A DNA stretch of 64,000 bases from Sulfobacillus acidophilus DSM 10332 (GCA_000237975.1 CP003179.1:744001-808000), one strand, 5' to 3'; positions 47,338 through 56,299 are shown, counted from the stretch's first letter. Translations and numbers: made by a program. The notes: generated by a model from the letters alone, not told the origin.

Positions 47338-48075
47338 TTAATGGCTGCTTAATAAAGGGGCGATGAGGGTGCCGGCTCCCATCCCGATCAAGGCTGCGAT
47401 CGTCGCTACCAATAGAAATGAAATGCCGGCTCGCCACCAGCGATTGGCGGTGACCGTGGCCGTGACGCCCCCTAAACCAAAAGCGGTGAGGGCCGACAGG
47501 CCAATCACCCAAATTAGGGCCTCTTTGGGCTGGCTCCCTAACATAATGGGGAGCAACGGCGGAAGGGAGCCGAGGGCTACGGCCAATGCCATCCATCCTG
47601 CATTGGACCAGGGGTTTTCAAACGATTCCGGTAAAATGCCGAGTTCATCTCGGAGCATGAGCTGTAACCATAAGGTCTTGTCGGCTTTGAGCCGAGCCAA
47701 CAAAATTTCCGTTTCCGCATCCAAAAACCCATATCGACGATAAATCTGGCGCATCTCGTCTAATTCTTGTTCCGGGTCTTCTTCCAGTTCACGGGATTCT
47801 TGCTGAATTTGAGCTTTAAGATATTCCACTTCCGTTTTGGTGGCCAAGAAAGATCCCAAGGCCATGGACGAGACGGCGGCAATGATTGCCGCCAGAGTGG
47901 CTGCCAAAATCACGGTTCTTGAAGAACCGGAAAAGATTAACCCGGTGACTAATCCAACAGTGGCGACCAGCCCGTCATTCATACCGAACACCATTTGCCG
48001 TATCGTCGTGGCTCGCCCGTCAGAGCTCCGTTCTTCCGTAAACGCCGTCGGTACCAGGGAAAAATCTTTCGCCAT
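47338..48075 (-). CDS. VIT1/CCC1-family metal transporter
   Basis: 245 residues. VFGMNDGLVATVGLVTGLIFSG is the family signature of the first helix pair, followed by SSMALGSFLATKTEVEYLKAQIQQE, an acidic cytoplasmic metal-binding region (EEDPEQELDEMRQIYRRYG) and three more helices. Relatives move Fe2+ or Mn2+ out of the cytoplasm or into a store. In an iron-rich acidic habitat, iron or manganese detoxification is a fair inference. I chose the ATG at 48075 with AAGGAGGATCGAATC upstream. Confidence 0.9.
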   Translation of the reverse strand: MAKDFSLVPTAFTEERSSDGRATTIRQMVFGMNDGLVATVGLVTGLIFSGSSRTVILAATLAAIIAAVSSMALGSFLATKTEVEYLKAQIQQESRELEEDPEQELDEMRQIYRRYGFLDAETEILLARLKADKTLWLQLMLRDELGILPESFENPWSNAGWMALAVALGSLPPLLPIMLGSQPKEALIWVIGLSALTAFGLGGVTATVTANRWWRAGISFLLVATIAALIGMGAGTLIAPLLSSH

Positions 48076-48383
48076 GATTCGATCCTCCTTGAATGCTTTT
48101 TGAATAAGGCTACTGGCTGAATACCCTATGCACGCGGAGGAATGCTGGCGCATTTTTTGCGAATGATACCCATTCTCAGTCCAATGGCACCTTGCGAGAA
48201 TGCGAAATTATACATATGGGTGACTATCCGTTGAGGACCTCGCATGAGGGCGTCAGCCGGGTCTGGTAGCCATTGGCTAAAATTTCCCTGATAAAGCGTT
48301 TTTCGGTACCATGACGGTTATGATAGGGAATAAGAGTTTAAGAAGCGTACAAGATGACGGTGTTTAACGGAAGGATGATAGCC
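48076..48383. other. divergent intergenic region between the VIT gene and sspB
   Basis: 308 bp that should hold both promoters. I could not pick out convincing -35/-10 pairs or a metal-regulator box. Confidence 0.3.
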
Positions 48384-48809
48384 ATGACCACTCCCAAGTC
48401 TCTTAAAGTGTTCTTGATTCAAGCGGTCTATCATTGGTGTGTTGATCAAGGCTATACCCCCTATATCGGGGTAAAGGACGATGAGCCCGGCGTATCGGTG
48501 CCGCCAGGCTATTCCCAAGAGGGCATTACAACGCTCAATGTGGCTCCCCGTGCCGTCCATGACTGGCAGACGACGGCCACCGGATGGACATTTGACGCGC
48601 GGTTTCAAGGAGAGTCGGTATCCATTCGGGTTCCCTTTCACGCCATAATGGCGATATACGCGCGAGAAACCGGGCAAGGTCTTTTTATGTCGACGGAACC
48701 GGGCATGGGGGGGATCGTGTTTGGGCCGGACGAGGTCCCGGACGACTCGCCGGAGCCCCCGACGCCTAAAGGCCGTGCCGGATTTCGGGTCATTAAAGGA
48801 CAATCTTAA
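48384..48809 (+). CDS. sspB: SspB-like ClpXP adaptor protein
   Basis: 141 residues. The domain matches SspB: VFLIQAVYHWCVDQGYTPYIGV, then TTLNVAPRAVHDWQ, FDARFQGESVSIRVPFHAIMAIYARETGQGLFM, followed by an acidic/Pro-rich linker (PDEVPDDSPEPPTPKGRA) and a C-terminal basic tail FRVIKGQS comparable to the ClpX-binding tail. In Proteobacteria SspB tethers ssrA-tagged proteins to ClpXP. The ATG at 48384 (GAAGGATGATAG upstream) is preferred over an in-frame start at 48354. The tag encoded by the tmRNA in this window (ANEDSYEYALAA) has the ANxxxxY-type features SspB reads. Unusual for a Firmicute. Confidence 0.85.
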   Translation: MTTPKSLKVFLIQAVYHWCVDQGYTPYIGVKDDEPGVSVPPGYSQEGITTLNVAPRAVHDWQTTATGWTFDARFQGESVSIRVPFHAIMAIYARETGQGLFMSTEPGMGGIVFGPDEVPDDSPEPPTPKGRAGFRVIKGQS

Positions 48810-48944
48810 CGATTGGCGTTCAGATTCGGCAATAAAAACCCCTATGCAAATGAGCAAGAAACTTCAATGAGTCGTAAAGCTTACATGGCGGCCGGTGGAA
48901 GTCGGTCGACCCCGTTTGGTGGTGTAGGGATATGAGATACCACG

Positions 48945-48984
48945 AGAAAATCCGCCATCCCCTAAGCCTCAAGCGGGATGGCGG
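48945..48984 (-). terminator. strong terminator downstream of the thioesterase gene
   Basis: On the minus strand CCGCCATCCC (48984-48975) pairs with GGGATGGCGG (48961-48952) and is followed by ATTTTCTC. The stem is perfect over ten base pairs. Confidence 0.75.
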
Positions 48985-49122
48985 CCTTGGTCCAGGACAG
49001 TCAAGCGGATATAGCGAACCGCGCGATTCGTCTCTTGGTAGGTACCACCCATGGCATCCTCTTGATTCCTCTGATAGGTGTATATCATGTCACCCTTACT
49101 CAGGGTGCGGTAGCCATTTGAC

Positions 49123-49563
49123 TTAATCGGCTGACGGTTGCCGGGAAGCGGGAGCCGGGACGAATTTTCCGCTCGCCTTAACCAGGATGTCACCGTTTGC
49201 GGCAACAATTTGGGCTTGGGCCAGAAAGAGACGCGAACGGTGGCGATCGACCCATCCTTGAACGGTGATGGGCGTGCCGTATAGGATGGGGCGACAGGGC
49301 TGAACGGTTAGTTCGGCGGTCATCGTCGCAATGTGGGCATGATGGTAAATGGCATGACCCATGGCATCGTCCACTAAACTGGCCACCAGAGCTTGGTGGA
49401 GCGTGCCTTGGTGACCGATGGCCCAATCCGGTACGATCCAGCAGGCATACACCCCTTGGGGGGTACCCCAAAAATAGAGGGGGAGCCCGGAGGGGCCTGA
49501 GGTTTTGGCGCAAATATAACAAACGTTGGCGTCCCATTCGAGTAACTTTGGGGGCGTAAACAC
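49123..49563 (-). CDS. PaaI-type hotdog thioesterase
   Basis: 146 residues. The hotdog core HQGTLHQALVASLVDDAMGHAI is the PaaI/YbgC-like pattern with the catalytic acidic residue in LVDDAMG. Cys-Tyr-Ile-Cys near the N-terminus (CYICAKTS) may be a small metal site seen in some relatives. It hydrolyses acyl-CoA thioesters of unknown chain type. I chose the GTG at 49563 with GAGGAG upstream; the upstream extension to 49761 looks non-coding. It is divergent from the ketoacyl synthase gene, suggesting shared lipid metabolism. Confidence 0.8.
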   Translation of the reverse strand: MFTPPKLLEWDANVCYICAKTSGPSGLPLYFWGTPQGVYACWIVPDWAIGHQGTLHQALVASLVDDAMGHAIYHHAHIATMTAELTVQPCRPILYGTPITVQGWVDRHRSRLFLAQAQIVAANGDILVKASGKFVPAPASRQPSAD

Positions 49564-49699
49564 GGGTGGGCTCCTCGCTTTCGATAGATCACCGGGTAGG
49601 GTATCCTTGACAAGTAATCCGAAATATGTCAAAGATAAACGAAACTGATTGATATGAAAAAATTGACAAATCCTACAGTGGATGTCAAGGGGGCACCGG

Positions 49700-50899
49700 A
49701 TGAATACCGTTGTGGTTACCGGTTTAGGTATGGTTACGCCGTTTGGACTGGGCATTGACATCCTCTGGGATCGGTTATTAAAAGGCCATCATGCGTTTCG
49801 GCCCATTACCGGACTGGCCCCCAAACCGTTGGTGGGGGCTCCGGTAGATCTGTCGTTGGATACCCTCCTCGATCCCCGGGTTCTTCGCCAAACCGATCGG
49901 TTCGTCCACTTCGGTCTGATAGCGGCGGAGGCCGCGCTATCGGCAGCCGGAAATCCTCATCGGACGGTATCGTCCGATCGGATGGGGGTGGTGCTGGGGA
50001 ACGCGGTCGGAGGACTGGGTACGTTTCGTGACGGCACCCGCACGCTGGCGGACGGGGGGCGTCTCTCGCCGTTTTTTGTCCCCGCCTTCATCCCCAATAT
50101 GGCGGCCGCGCGGATTGCCATGGCTTTTCAAATTCACGGGATGAACCTCACGGTTTCCACCGCGTGTGCGGCAGGGACGGATGCGATAGGGATTGCTTTC
50201 GACATCATTCGGAATGGCCGAGCCGATGTGGTTATTGCCGGAGGGGCGGAGGCGTTATTTATCCCGGAAATGGTGACGGGTTTATTACAAACCCGGGCGC
50301 TTTCGCCGGTGGCCGAACCCGACGAGGCGTGTCGACCGTTTGACCAGGACCGCACGGGCATGGTGATGGGGGAAGGCGCGGCTATATTGATTTTAGAGCG
50401 CGAAGATCATGCCCGGGCCCGTGGCATCCGGGCTTTGGCGCGTGTACTCGGGTATGGTTCGGCCGGTGACGGAGAACATCCGGCAGCTCCGGCGGTCGAT
50501 GGTCATGGACAACGTCTAGCCATGGCGACGGCGATAAAGGAAGCGGGTATCCGTCCCCAAGACGTGGATTATGTCAACGCCCACGGCACGGCAACGGTGG
50601 TTGGCGATCGGGTCGAATGGACGTCGATTCTCGAGGTGGTCGGACCCGTGACGACCTCATCGATCAAGGGGAGTGTCGGGCACCTGTTAGGAGCCGCCGG
50701 AGCCCTAGAGGCCGCCGTTACCGTAAAAATTTTAGAGGAGCAGATGGTGCCGCCCACGGTCGGGTGTCAACGGGTCGATCCGTTATGTCCCCTGGACATC
50801 GTGCATGAAAGTCCCCGTCGTCTTCCGGTCAAATTTGCGTTGTCCAACTCCTTTGGACTTGGCGGGCAAAATGCCAGTGTTGTCCTCGGGAGGATTTAA
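49700..50899 (+). CDS. beta-ketoacyl-ACP synthase (FabF-like)
   Basis: 399 residues, a condensing enzyme of KAS I/II type. The active-site Cys is in TVSTACAAGTDA, the two His are in VNAHGTATVVGD and SVGHLLGAAGALEA, and Lys is in SSIKGSVGH. N- and C-terminal thiolase halves are complete. The loop after HGTAT is shorter than in standard FabF. ATG 49700 has GGGGGCACC upstream. The stop is 3 bp before an acyltransferase gene, so the two form an operon. Whether it serves housekeeping or special fatty acids is unclear, since the usual fab cluster is not here. Confidence 0.88.
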   Translation: MNTVVVTGLGMVTPFGLGIDILWDRLLKGHHAFRPITGLAPKPLVGAPVDLSLDTLLDPRVLRQTDRFVHFGLIAAEAALSAAGNPHRTVSSDRMGVVLGNAVGGLGTFRDGTRTLADGGRLSPFFVPAFIPNMAAARIAMAFQIHGMNLTVSTACAAGTDAIGIAFDIIRNGRADVVIAGGAEALFIPEMVTGLLQTRALSPVAEPDEACRPFDQDRTGMVMGEGAAILILEREDHARARGIRALARVLGYGSAGDGEHPAAPAVDGHGQRLAMATAIKEAGIRPQDVDYVNAHGTATVVGDRVEWTSILEVVGPVTTSSIKGSVGHLLGAAGALEAAVTVKILEEQMVPPTVGCQRVDPLCPLDIVHESPRRLPVKFALSNSFGLGGQNASVVLGRI

Positions 50900-50902
50900 G
50901 TT

Positions 50903-51781
50903 ATGCCAAAGGATGGGGTGGTTGCGCTATTTCCTGGTCAAGGAGACGTACGCATGGCCAAAGACGGCTGGAACCGACATCCGATCGTGCAGGAAGTATT
51001 TCGAGAAGCATCCGACATTGCCTGCCGACCCATCCCGGCACCGAGCGATCTCACCCCTGATAGTCCTCAGGTCGAGCGCCAGCTATCGTTAATGGCCGCC
51101 AGTCTTGGGCGTTGGGAAATGATCCGGCAAGAAGGCGTGTCGATTGTTGCCGCGGGGGGGATTAGCTTAGGGGAATACGCCGCGGCGGTGGTAACGGGCG
51201 CCTTATCCCGGGCCGACGGGTTTCGAGCCGTGTTGGCCCGGGGGCGGTGTATGGATCGCTACGCACGAGCCGGCAATATGCTGGCCGTTCTCGGGCTTGA
51301 TACCGACAATCTTCGTCATGCGTTGCAGGGTGTGGCCGCGGATGCTTATATCGCATGCATCTATGGGCCCCAGCATCATCTGGTGTCGGGAACGGATAGT
51401 GCATTGCCGCAAGTGCGTCTTCGGCTATCGCAACCGGGAATCCGGGTGGTGACCGTACCTACGGGGATTCCGTCCCATTGTCCCTTAATGGCTGCGGTCG
51501 TACCCTGCCTGTACCGGGCATTTAAGACATTAGACTGGCGCCCTCTGAGTATTCCGTGGCTGAGTGGGGTTGATGGGCAAGTGACCCGGCGGGTTGTTAC
51601 CGTCCGGGAGCGATTAGTTCGGCAAACGGTTGAACCGGTTCATTGGCTTCATATGGTGCACACGCTTCGCTATGTGCATAATCGGGTGATGGATATCGGG
51701 CCTGGTCAGAGTGTTTCACGGCTTTTAAAAAATCAACCCGGTTTGGCTTTAATTCCTTACCGGGAACGGATTATGCCATAG
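50903..51781 (+). CDS. FabD-like acyltransferase with altered GxSxG box
   Basis: 292 residues of the malonyl-CoA:ACP transacylase fold. VALFPGQGDVRM is the N-terminal motif; the nucleophile elbow reads GGISLGEYAA where FabD has GHSLGEY, so the Ser is kept but the preceding His is Ile. LARGRCMDRY (Arg for malonyl carboxylate) and IPSHCPLM (catalytic His) are conserved. It follows the ketoacyl synthase by 3 bp and ends in an 11-bp tail-to-tail overlap with the SDR gene. It probably loads an acyl group for the adjacent synthase; the changed elbow may alter acyl selectivity. Confidence 0.85.
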   Translation: MPKDGVVALFPGQGDVRMAKDGWNRHPIVQEVFREASDIACRPIPAPSDLTPDSPQVERQLSLMAASLGRWEMIRQEGVSIVAAGGISLGEYAAAVVTGALSRADGFRAVLARGRCMDRYARAGNMLAVLGLDTDNLRHALQGVAADAYIACIYGPQHHLVSGTDSALPQVRLRLSQPGIRVVTVPTGIPSHCPLMAAVVPCLYRAFKTLDWRPLSIPWLSGVDGQVTRRVVTVRERLVRQTVEPVHWLHMVHTLRYVHNRVMDIGPGQSVSRLLKNQPGLALIPYRERIMP

Positions 51782-52508
51782 CCGAATATCCCCCGTCGAC
51801 GGTGAAGACCTGCCCGGTCACCATCGGTTGCCGGGCCAGGCACCATACGGCTTCGGCCACATCGGCCGGAAGAAGCGGTTGGTGGAGAGGGGCCCGGCTT
51901 TGAAAAGTCTGAAGCCAGTTGGGACCATCGGTAAAGTGGTGAAGGGCTTCCGATTCCATGGGACCGGCGGCAATCACGTTAACGCGGATATTTTGTGGTC
52001 CCAATTCCCGGGCAAATTGACGGGCTAGGCTTTCCAGGGCGGCTTTAGAGGCCCCGACTAACCCATAGTCCGGATATGATCGGGCGGCTCCGAGACTACT
52101 AATGCCCATTAAATGGCCGCCTTCGGACATGAACGGCACAGCCGCCTGGGCGAGCGTAACGAATCCCCAGGCATTGACGGCCATCGTGAACTCGAAATGG
52201 CGCCAACGGGTATCTAATAGGGGACGGGCGACTCCCTGCGCCGCATTATGGACGGCTAGCGTAATGGGACCGTATCGCGTGGACACGTGTCGGGCGGCAT
52301 CGGCCATCGCCTCCGGGTCGCGTACGTCTGCCCGGATCACGCTTACCGGGACTTTCTCGCTTAACTGGTCTTCGGCCGCTTTGGCTTGGCGATGGTGGCG
52401 TAAATAGAGGAGTCCCAGAGCATACCCTTCACGCGCCAACCGCTGAGCAATAGCCAATCCAATGCCCCGGGTGCCGCCGGTGATGAGAGCCACAGGATGT
52501 CCCGGCAT
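51771..52508 (-). CDS. fabL: FabL-like enoyl-ACP reductase (SDR)
   Basis: 245 residues of the short-chain dehydrogenase family. N-terminal NAD(P) motif ALITGGTRGIGLAIAQ; HNAAQGVARPL in place of the usual NNAG; SSLGAARSYPDYGLVGASKAALE has the Tyr-(X)6-Lys spacing that marks enoyl reductases (FabL/FabI) rather than ketoreductases (Tyr-(X)3-Lys). The C-terminal FTVDGGYS is typical. FabL is the triclosan-tolerant enoyl reductase of Bacillus. Start ATG 52508. Convergent with the ketoacyl synthase/acyltransferase pair, together making most of an elongation cycle. Confidence 0.8.
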   Translation of the reverse strand: MPGHPVALITGGTRGIGLAIAQRLAREGYALGLLYLRHHRQAKAAEDQLSEKVPVSVIRADVRDPEAMADAARHVSTRYGPITLAVHNAAQGVARPLLDTRWRHFEFTMAVNAWGFVTLAQAAVPFMSEGGHLMGISSLGAARSYPDYGLVGASKAALESLARQFARELGPQNIRVNVIAAGPMESEALHHFTDGPNWLQTFQSRAPLHQPLLPADVAEAVWCLARQPMVTGQVFTVDGGYSAMA

Positions 52509-52511
52509 GAT

Positions 52512-53552
52512 TTATTTCTCCTTGACCACAGGGGCCACAACGGAAACACTATCGGAGCCTTGGTTAACGACGTACGCCGTTTGGGTAACCGGATTGACGG
52601 TCACGCCTTGCGGATCGACTCCAACCGGTAACGTTTGGGAGACGGTATTGGTTTGGGTATTAATCAAAGTGACCGTATTGCTGGCACTGTTATTGACCCA
52701 CAATTGGTGATGGGCTAGATCGAGGGCCAACCCATGAGGAGATTGCCCGACGCCGATGTCTTGGATAACCCGCTGATCGGCTAAGACGGCCACGGCGTGG
52801 GCTCCGCTGACCCCGACATAGGTGGTGTCGGTGACGGGATCAGCCAGGACATTCCAAGGATGAGGGCCGACCACGACGGTTTTTTCTACCGTCAAGGTAC
52901 GGCCGTTAATAATGGTGACCGAATTGCCGGCCGGATTGACGGTCGGGGCGGGTGATGCCGCATAGGGATTAATCCCGGTATTAGCCACATAAATGGTATC
53001 GGTGACCGGATTAATGGAGACCCCCCAAGGGTTGGGTCCTACGGGAATGGTTTTCATCACCCGGTTGGTGTTGAGGTTAATGATTTCGACGGCGTTTAAG
53101 CTGATGTTAGAGACGGCCGCTTCGTGAAGACGCTGAGACACCGCCAATCCGTGCGGGTGGCCCCCGACCGAAATCCGGGCGATGATCCGATTGGTGGCAG
53201 GATTGACCACGTCAAGCAATCCGCGCTGAATATCGGTGACATATACGCGTTGGTTTTGTTGATCCACCACGACGGTATGGAGCGTTCCGCCCAGTCGGAT
53301 AGTGGCTTCTTTTACGCCGGATTGAGCGTTTAAGACGGTGAGGGTGCCTTGGGACAAGTTACTGACAAACAGTTTTTGTAACCGGATATCCAACCCGGCG
53401 AAATGGGGCGTGGCTCCGACGTCTTGCCAGGTCGCCCGAACCCGGTAGAGCGTGGGTCCTGGAGAACGGGTCACCGCCCAAACCGGAGTCGCCCAGAGGG
53501 GACCGAGAAGGGTCAAGGAACCAATCCAGGGTATAATCCGCTGATGGCGCAT
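52512..53552 (-). CDS. secreted YVTN-type beta-propeller protein
   Basis: 346 residues: a signal peptide (MRHQRIIPWIGSLTLLG to about residue 24, cleavage after VWA) followed by about seven repeats of some 42 residues with the YVTN/NHL pattern (QRVYVTDIQRGLLDVVNPATN, DTIYVANTGINPY, QLWVNNSASNTVTLINT, QTAYVVNQGSDSVSVV). Such propellers are extracytoplasmic and often bind proteins or surfaces. I chose the ATG at 53552 with GAGGTGATTCCC upstream. It is divergent from the sortase substrate gene, so both may be surface proteins under shared control. Confidence 0.88.
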   Translation of the reverse strand: MRHQRIIPWIGSLTLLGPLWATPVWAVTRSPGPTLYRVRATWQDVGATPHFAGLDIRLQKLFVSNLSQGTLTVLNAQSGVKEATIRLGGTLHTVVVDQQNQRVYVTDIQRGLLDVVNPATNRIIARISVGGHPHGLAVSQRLHEAAVSNISLNAVEIINLNTNRVMKTIPVGPNPWGVSINPVTDTIYVANTGINPYAASPAPTVNPAGNSVTIINGRTLTVEKTVVVGPHPWNVLADPVTDTTYVGVSGAHAVAVLADQRVIQDIGVGQSPHGLALDLAHHQLWVNNSASNTVTLINTQTNTVSQTLPVGVDPQGVTVNPVTQTAYVVNQGSDSVSVVAPVVKEK

Positions 53553-53743
53553 GGGAATCACCTCGAGAGAATTTCTGAAGATTATACCATAAAAGGAAAT
53601 TGGTGGAGTCTCGCGTCGCCCTGTGAGCGGATATACGGAAACCTCGGAAAAATTTTTGCGAACACCTGCAACTTTTGAGGTACGAATTCCGAATTGCTTA
53701 ATGAAAACCCGAATGCATGATAACGGAAGAGAGGGCGTATGAG

Positions 53744-54817
53744 ATGCGATATCATTATCGATGGGCTCTAACGGCAGCAACCGCAGGAGCGTTTCTCACG
53801 ATGACGGCCGGTACCAGTTTTGCCGCTACCGCACCGGATTTTACGCAAGACGGATTTCCGACCGTGGTTCAAACGGTCACCGTGACCCCGACCCAGGCGG
53901 CGACTATTACGTACGGCGACATGACCATTACCATTCCGGCAGGGACATTTTCCGATACGGTGCAGTTTAGCTTGTTGGAGGGACCGGTCGCTCAAATTGC
54001 GGCCAATCAGCCGGCAGGGATGGAAACTTTTGCGGATTTTGCCTTTAAAGTCGTGGATCCCACGACCAACACCCTGGTTACTACATTCAATAAGCCGGTC
54101 ATGTTTTCGTTGACGAATCCGAGTGTCAATGCCGACACCCAATATTACGATATTAGTCCCACGGGGCAGTACAGTTTAAATCCGATTCCCGCCACCATAT
54201 CGGGCGATACCCTGACGCACGCCATTAAAGCGGCGGTGGTGGGGTGGGCGATTGCCGATCCGACCGTACCGGACTTTACCCAACATGGGTTTCCCACGGT
54301 ACTGGCCACGACGAATGTCACACCCGGTCAGGCGACGAGTGTTTCCGCCGACGGGATTACCGTGAACATTCCCGGTGACGCATTTACGACACCGGTCACG
54401 TTTGAGTTGTTGCAAGGGCCGGTCGGTAGCTTTTCCGCTATGGCCCCCAGCGGACAGGCTCCAGTCACGGACTTCGCGTTTAAAGTCGTTGATCCGCAAA
54501 CGGGCGCTTTGGTGGGTAAGTTTAATGCCCCGGTTGTCGCAGAAATTACCAACAGCCAAATCAACGCCAACTCGAAGTATTGGGACATCACACCAACCGG
54601 GTCTTATGCGGCGAATCCGATTGCCCCGACGATTTCCGGGGATACCTTAAGTCATCCGATAGCGGCGGCGGCCGTGGGCTGGGTCATTACGTCGCCGGCG
54701 GTCGTGCAAGCCACGAGTCCGGTAACCGGATTGCCGTTGGCGCCCATCGTGGGCGGTGGCGCGGCCCTGACGCTTGTGGGCCTTTACTTCATGACGCGTA
54801 AGGGAGTTACGCATTAA
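53744..54817 (+). CDS. repeat-containing surface protein, probable sortase substrate
   Basis: 357 residues. A signal peptide (to about residue 27, GTSFA) is followed by two homologous domains of about 150 residues, each starting PDFTQ-(D/H)-GFPTV and containing FAFKVVDP and ISGDTL(T/S)H. The C-terminus has LPLAP, a hydrophobic stretch (VGGGAALTLVGLYFM) and a basic end (TRKGVTH), the three parts of a cell-wall sorting signal with an unusual motif. The sortase gene starts two bases after its stop. Homologous domains are not named to my knowledge. Confidence 0.8.
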   Translation: MRYHYRWALTAATAGAFLTMTAGTSFAATAPDFTQDGFPTVVQTVTVTPTQAATITYGDMTITIPAGTFSDTVQFSLLEGPVAQIAANQPAGMETFADFAFKVVDPTTNTLVTTFNKPVMFSLTNPSVNADTQYYDISPTGQYSLNPIPATISGDTLTHAIKAAVVGWAIADPTVPDFTQHGFPTVLATTNVTPGQATSVSADGITVNIPGDAFTTPVTFELLQGPVGSFSAMAPSGQAPVTDFAFKVVDPQTGALVGKFNAPVVAEITNSQINANSKYWDITPTGSYAANPIAPTISGDTLSHPIAAAAVGWVITSPAVVQATSPVTGLPLAPIVGGGAALTLVGLYFMTRKGVTH

Positions 54818-54818
54818 C

Positions 54819-55886
54819 ATGCGACGCCTTTGGGGCGCGCTTTTGGTGGTTGTGGGGGGACTCTTCATGGCGAGTCCCCTCCTTCTTCACGGTTATGACA
54901 CGTATCACCAAAAAATTTTAATGGCCGAAGCGCCGCATCCGGTCAGAGTGGGGCAGGGGCGGCTAGGAAGTGTTCCCCGTCTGCCACAGCCGGCGTTGGG
55001 TACGGTGATGGGCACCATACGCATCCCCGCAATTCATGTCGATGCGGCTTTTGTGCAGGGAACCACTGAGAGCTTGCTTTTGGGCGCGCCCGGCCATTTT
55101 GACGGATCGGTGCTCCCCGGTGAGAACGGCCTAAGTGTCATTGCCGGTCATAACGCGACGTACTTTCACTTTTTAAATCGCTTGACCCCGCACGATTTGA
55201 TTCTGGTGACGACACAACAGGGAACGTTTAGGTTTCAAGAAACCTTTCATGCGATATGGCCCGCCAACGCCGGTCTCCCGAATTCGTCGGCGCCCACCTT
55301 GGCGCTCGAAGCCTGTTATCCCTTAAATGCGTTATATTTTACCCCGGATCGTTATATTGTGTTTGCGCGCTTAGTGAAGACCTCGCCGGCCGCTCGGGTT
55401 CCCACGGGTCCTGCGCCCGTTTCATCCTATCAACCGGCCATCTTACCCGCGGTTTATCATGCCTATAACCTCTTGTTACAAGACAACAACTTGCCGCAAG
55501 GCACGCTGACCTATCAAGGGCGGGTGTCTTCTGCCCGGTTGGCCGCTTTCATTGCCCGCGGGACTCCGCTGTCTTTGGTCAACGCGGCGGTTGAATTGGT
55601 GTTGGCATATCAAGACACCAGCCAAAATGGACAAGTGGCCTGGCGTAATGCACTGTTTCTCACGGGCGCCTCAGCCGACAATCCTTACGGGGACCATGCG
55701 CAAATCCAATATATAGATCGCGTGAACTATGTGATTACGCTCAATCGGGAAGCGCAACCAACGGCGATCACCGTTATAGCGCCGGATGTCCTGGTCAATG
55801 GGCAGGCTATGGCGATACGCTGGCAGATGACCATCCGCGGATCCCACGTCTATCTCACAGCGGTTGACGCTCGGCTCCTCTCTTAA
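54819..55886 (+). CDS. class D-like sortase with C-terminal extension
   Basis: 355 residues. An N-terminal membrane anchor (about 5-24) is followed by the sortase barrel: GTIRIPAIHVDAAFVQG, then GENGLSVIAGHN with catalytic His111, LEACYP with catalytic Cys166 and FTPDRYIVFA with Arg178, all at normal spacing. The first 190 residues are the sortase; the remaining 160 (YHAYNLLLQDNN, then NYVITLNREAQPT) form an extra domain of unknown fold not usual in class D. The gene follows its probable substrate at two bases, so they are one operon. It should attach the LPLAP-bearing protein to the envelope. Confidence 0.88.
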   Translation: MRRLWGALLVVVGGLFMASPLLLHGYDTYHQKILMAEAPHPVRVGQGRLGSVPRLPQPALGTVMGTIRIPAIHVDAAFVQGTTESLLLGAPGHFDGSVLPGENGLSVIAGHNATYFHFLNRLTPHDLILVTTQQGTFRFQETFHAIWPANAGLPNSSAPTLALEACYPLNALYFTPDRYIVFARLVKTSPAARVPTGPAPVSSYQPAILPAVYHAYNLLLQDNNLPQGTLTYQGRVSSARLAAFIARGTPLSLVNAAVELVLAYQDTSQNGQVAWRNALFLTGASADNPYGDHAQIQYIDRVNYVITLNREAQPTAITVIAPDVLVNGQAMAIRWQMTIRGSHVYLTAVDARLLS

Positions 55887-56299
55887 CTCCGGTGAAGGAG
55901 GCGGTAGCGAGGGGACTTTCGCGCTTCGGCCCAATAGCGGAGCAATTGGGTCCCGTCGTTGGGAACAATCCCCCACGGCACCACATTGAGGAGCGCATTG
56001 GTCAGCCCCAAGCTAATCCATACGCGCCAATCGCTAGACCAGAGGGACCCGGCGGTAACGATGGCGAGCCATTCTGCGAGGGGGCCGGCCACCAATGTAC
56101 GCCAGCGTGCCGGGGGCGGGCTTGAACTGAGGTCCAAGCGAACGCCGATTCCCCAAAGCGTGCCCTGGAACCCGAGCCATTGGCCTCCATAAATATAGGC
56201 CGCGGCAATATGCCCTATTTCGTGGATCATCAGAAGGATTACCACACCGACGGCCCAGACCCATGGCTGACCATGACTCCATTGGCTAAACCATACCAT
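55883..56299 (-). CDS. small M50-like membrane metalloprotease homologue
   Basis: 138 residues with about four helices. HEIGH in LLMIHEIGHIAAAYIYGG is the HExxH zinc motif, and NVVPWGIVPNDGTQLLRY corresponds to the NxxPxxxxDG motif carrying the third ligand in site-2 proteases. No PDZ or CBS domain. It overlaps the sortase gene end by 4 bp on the opposite strand. It may cleave membrane proteins or be a minimal relative with another role. The ATG at 56299 has GGGAGGGATT upstream. Confidence 0.7.
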   Translation of the reverse strand: MVWFSQWSHGQPWVWAVGVVILLMIHEIGHIAAAYIYGGQWLGFQGTLWGIGVRLDLSSSPPPARWRTLVAGPLAEWLAIVTAGSLWSSDWRVWISLGLTNALLNVVPWGIVPNDGTQLLRYWAEARKSPRYRLLHRS

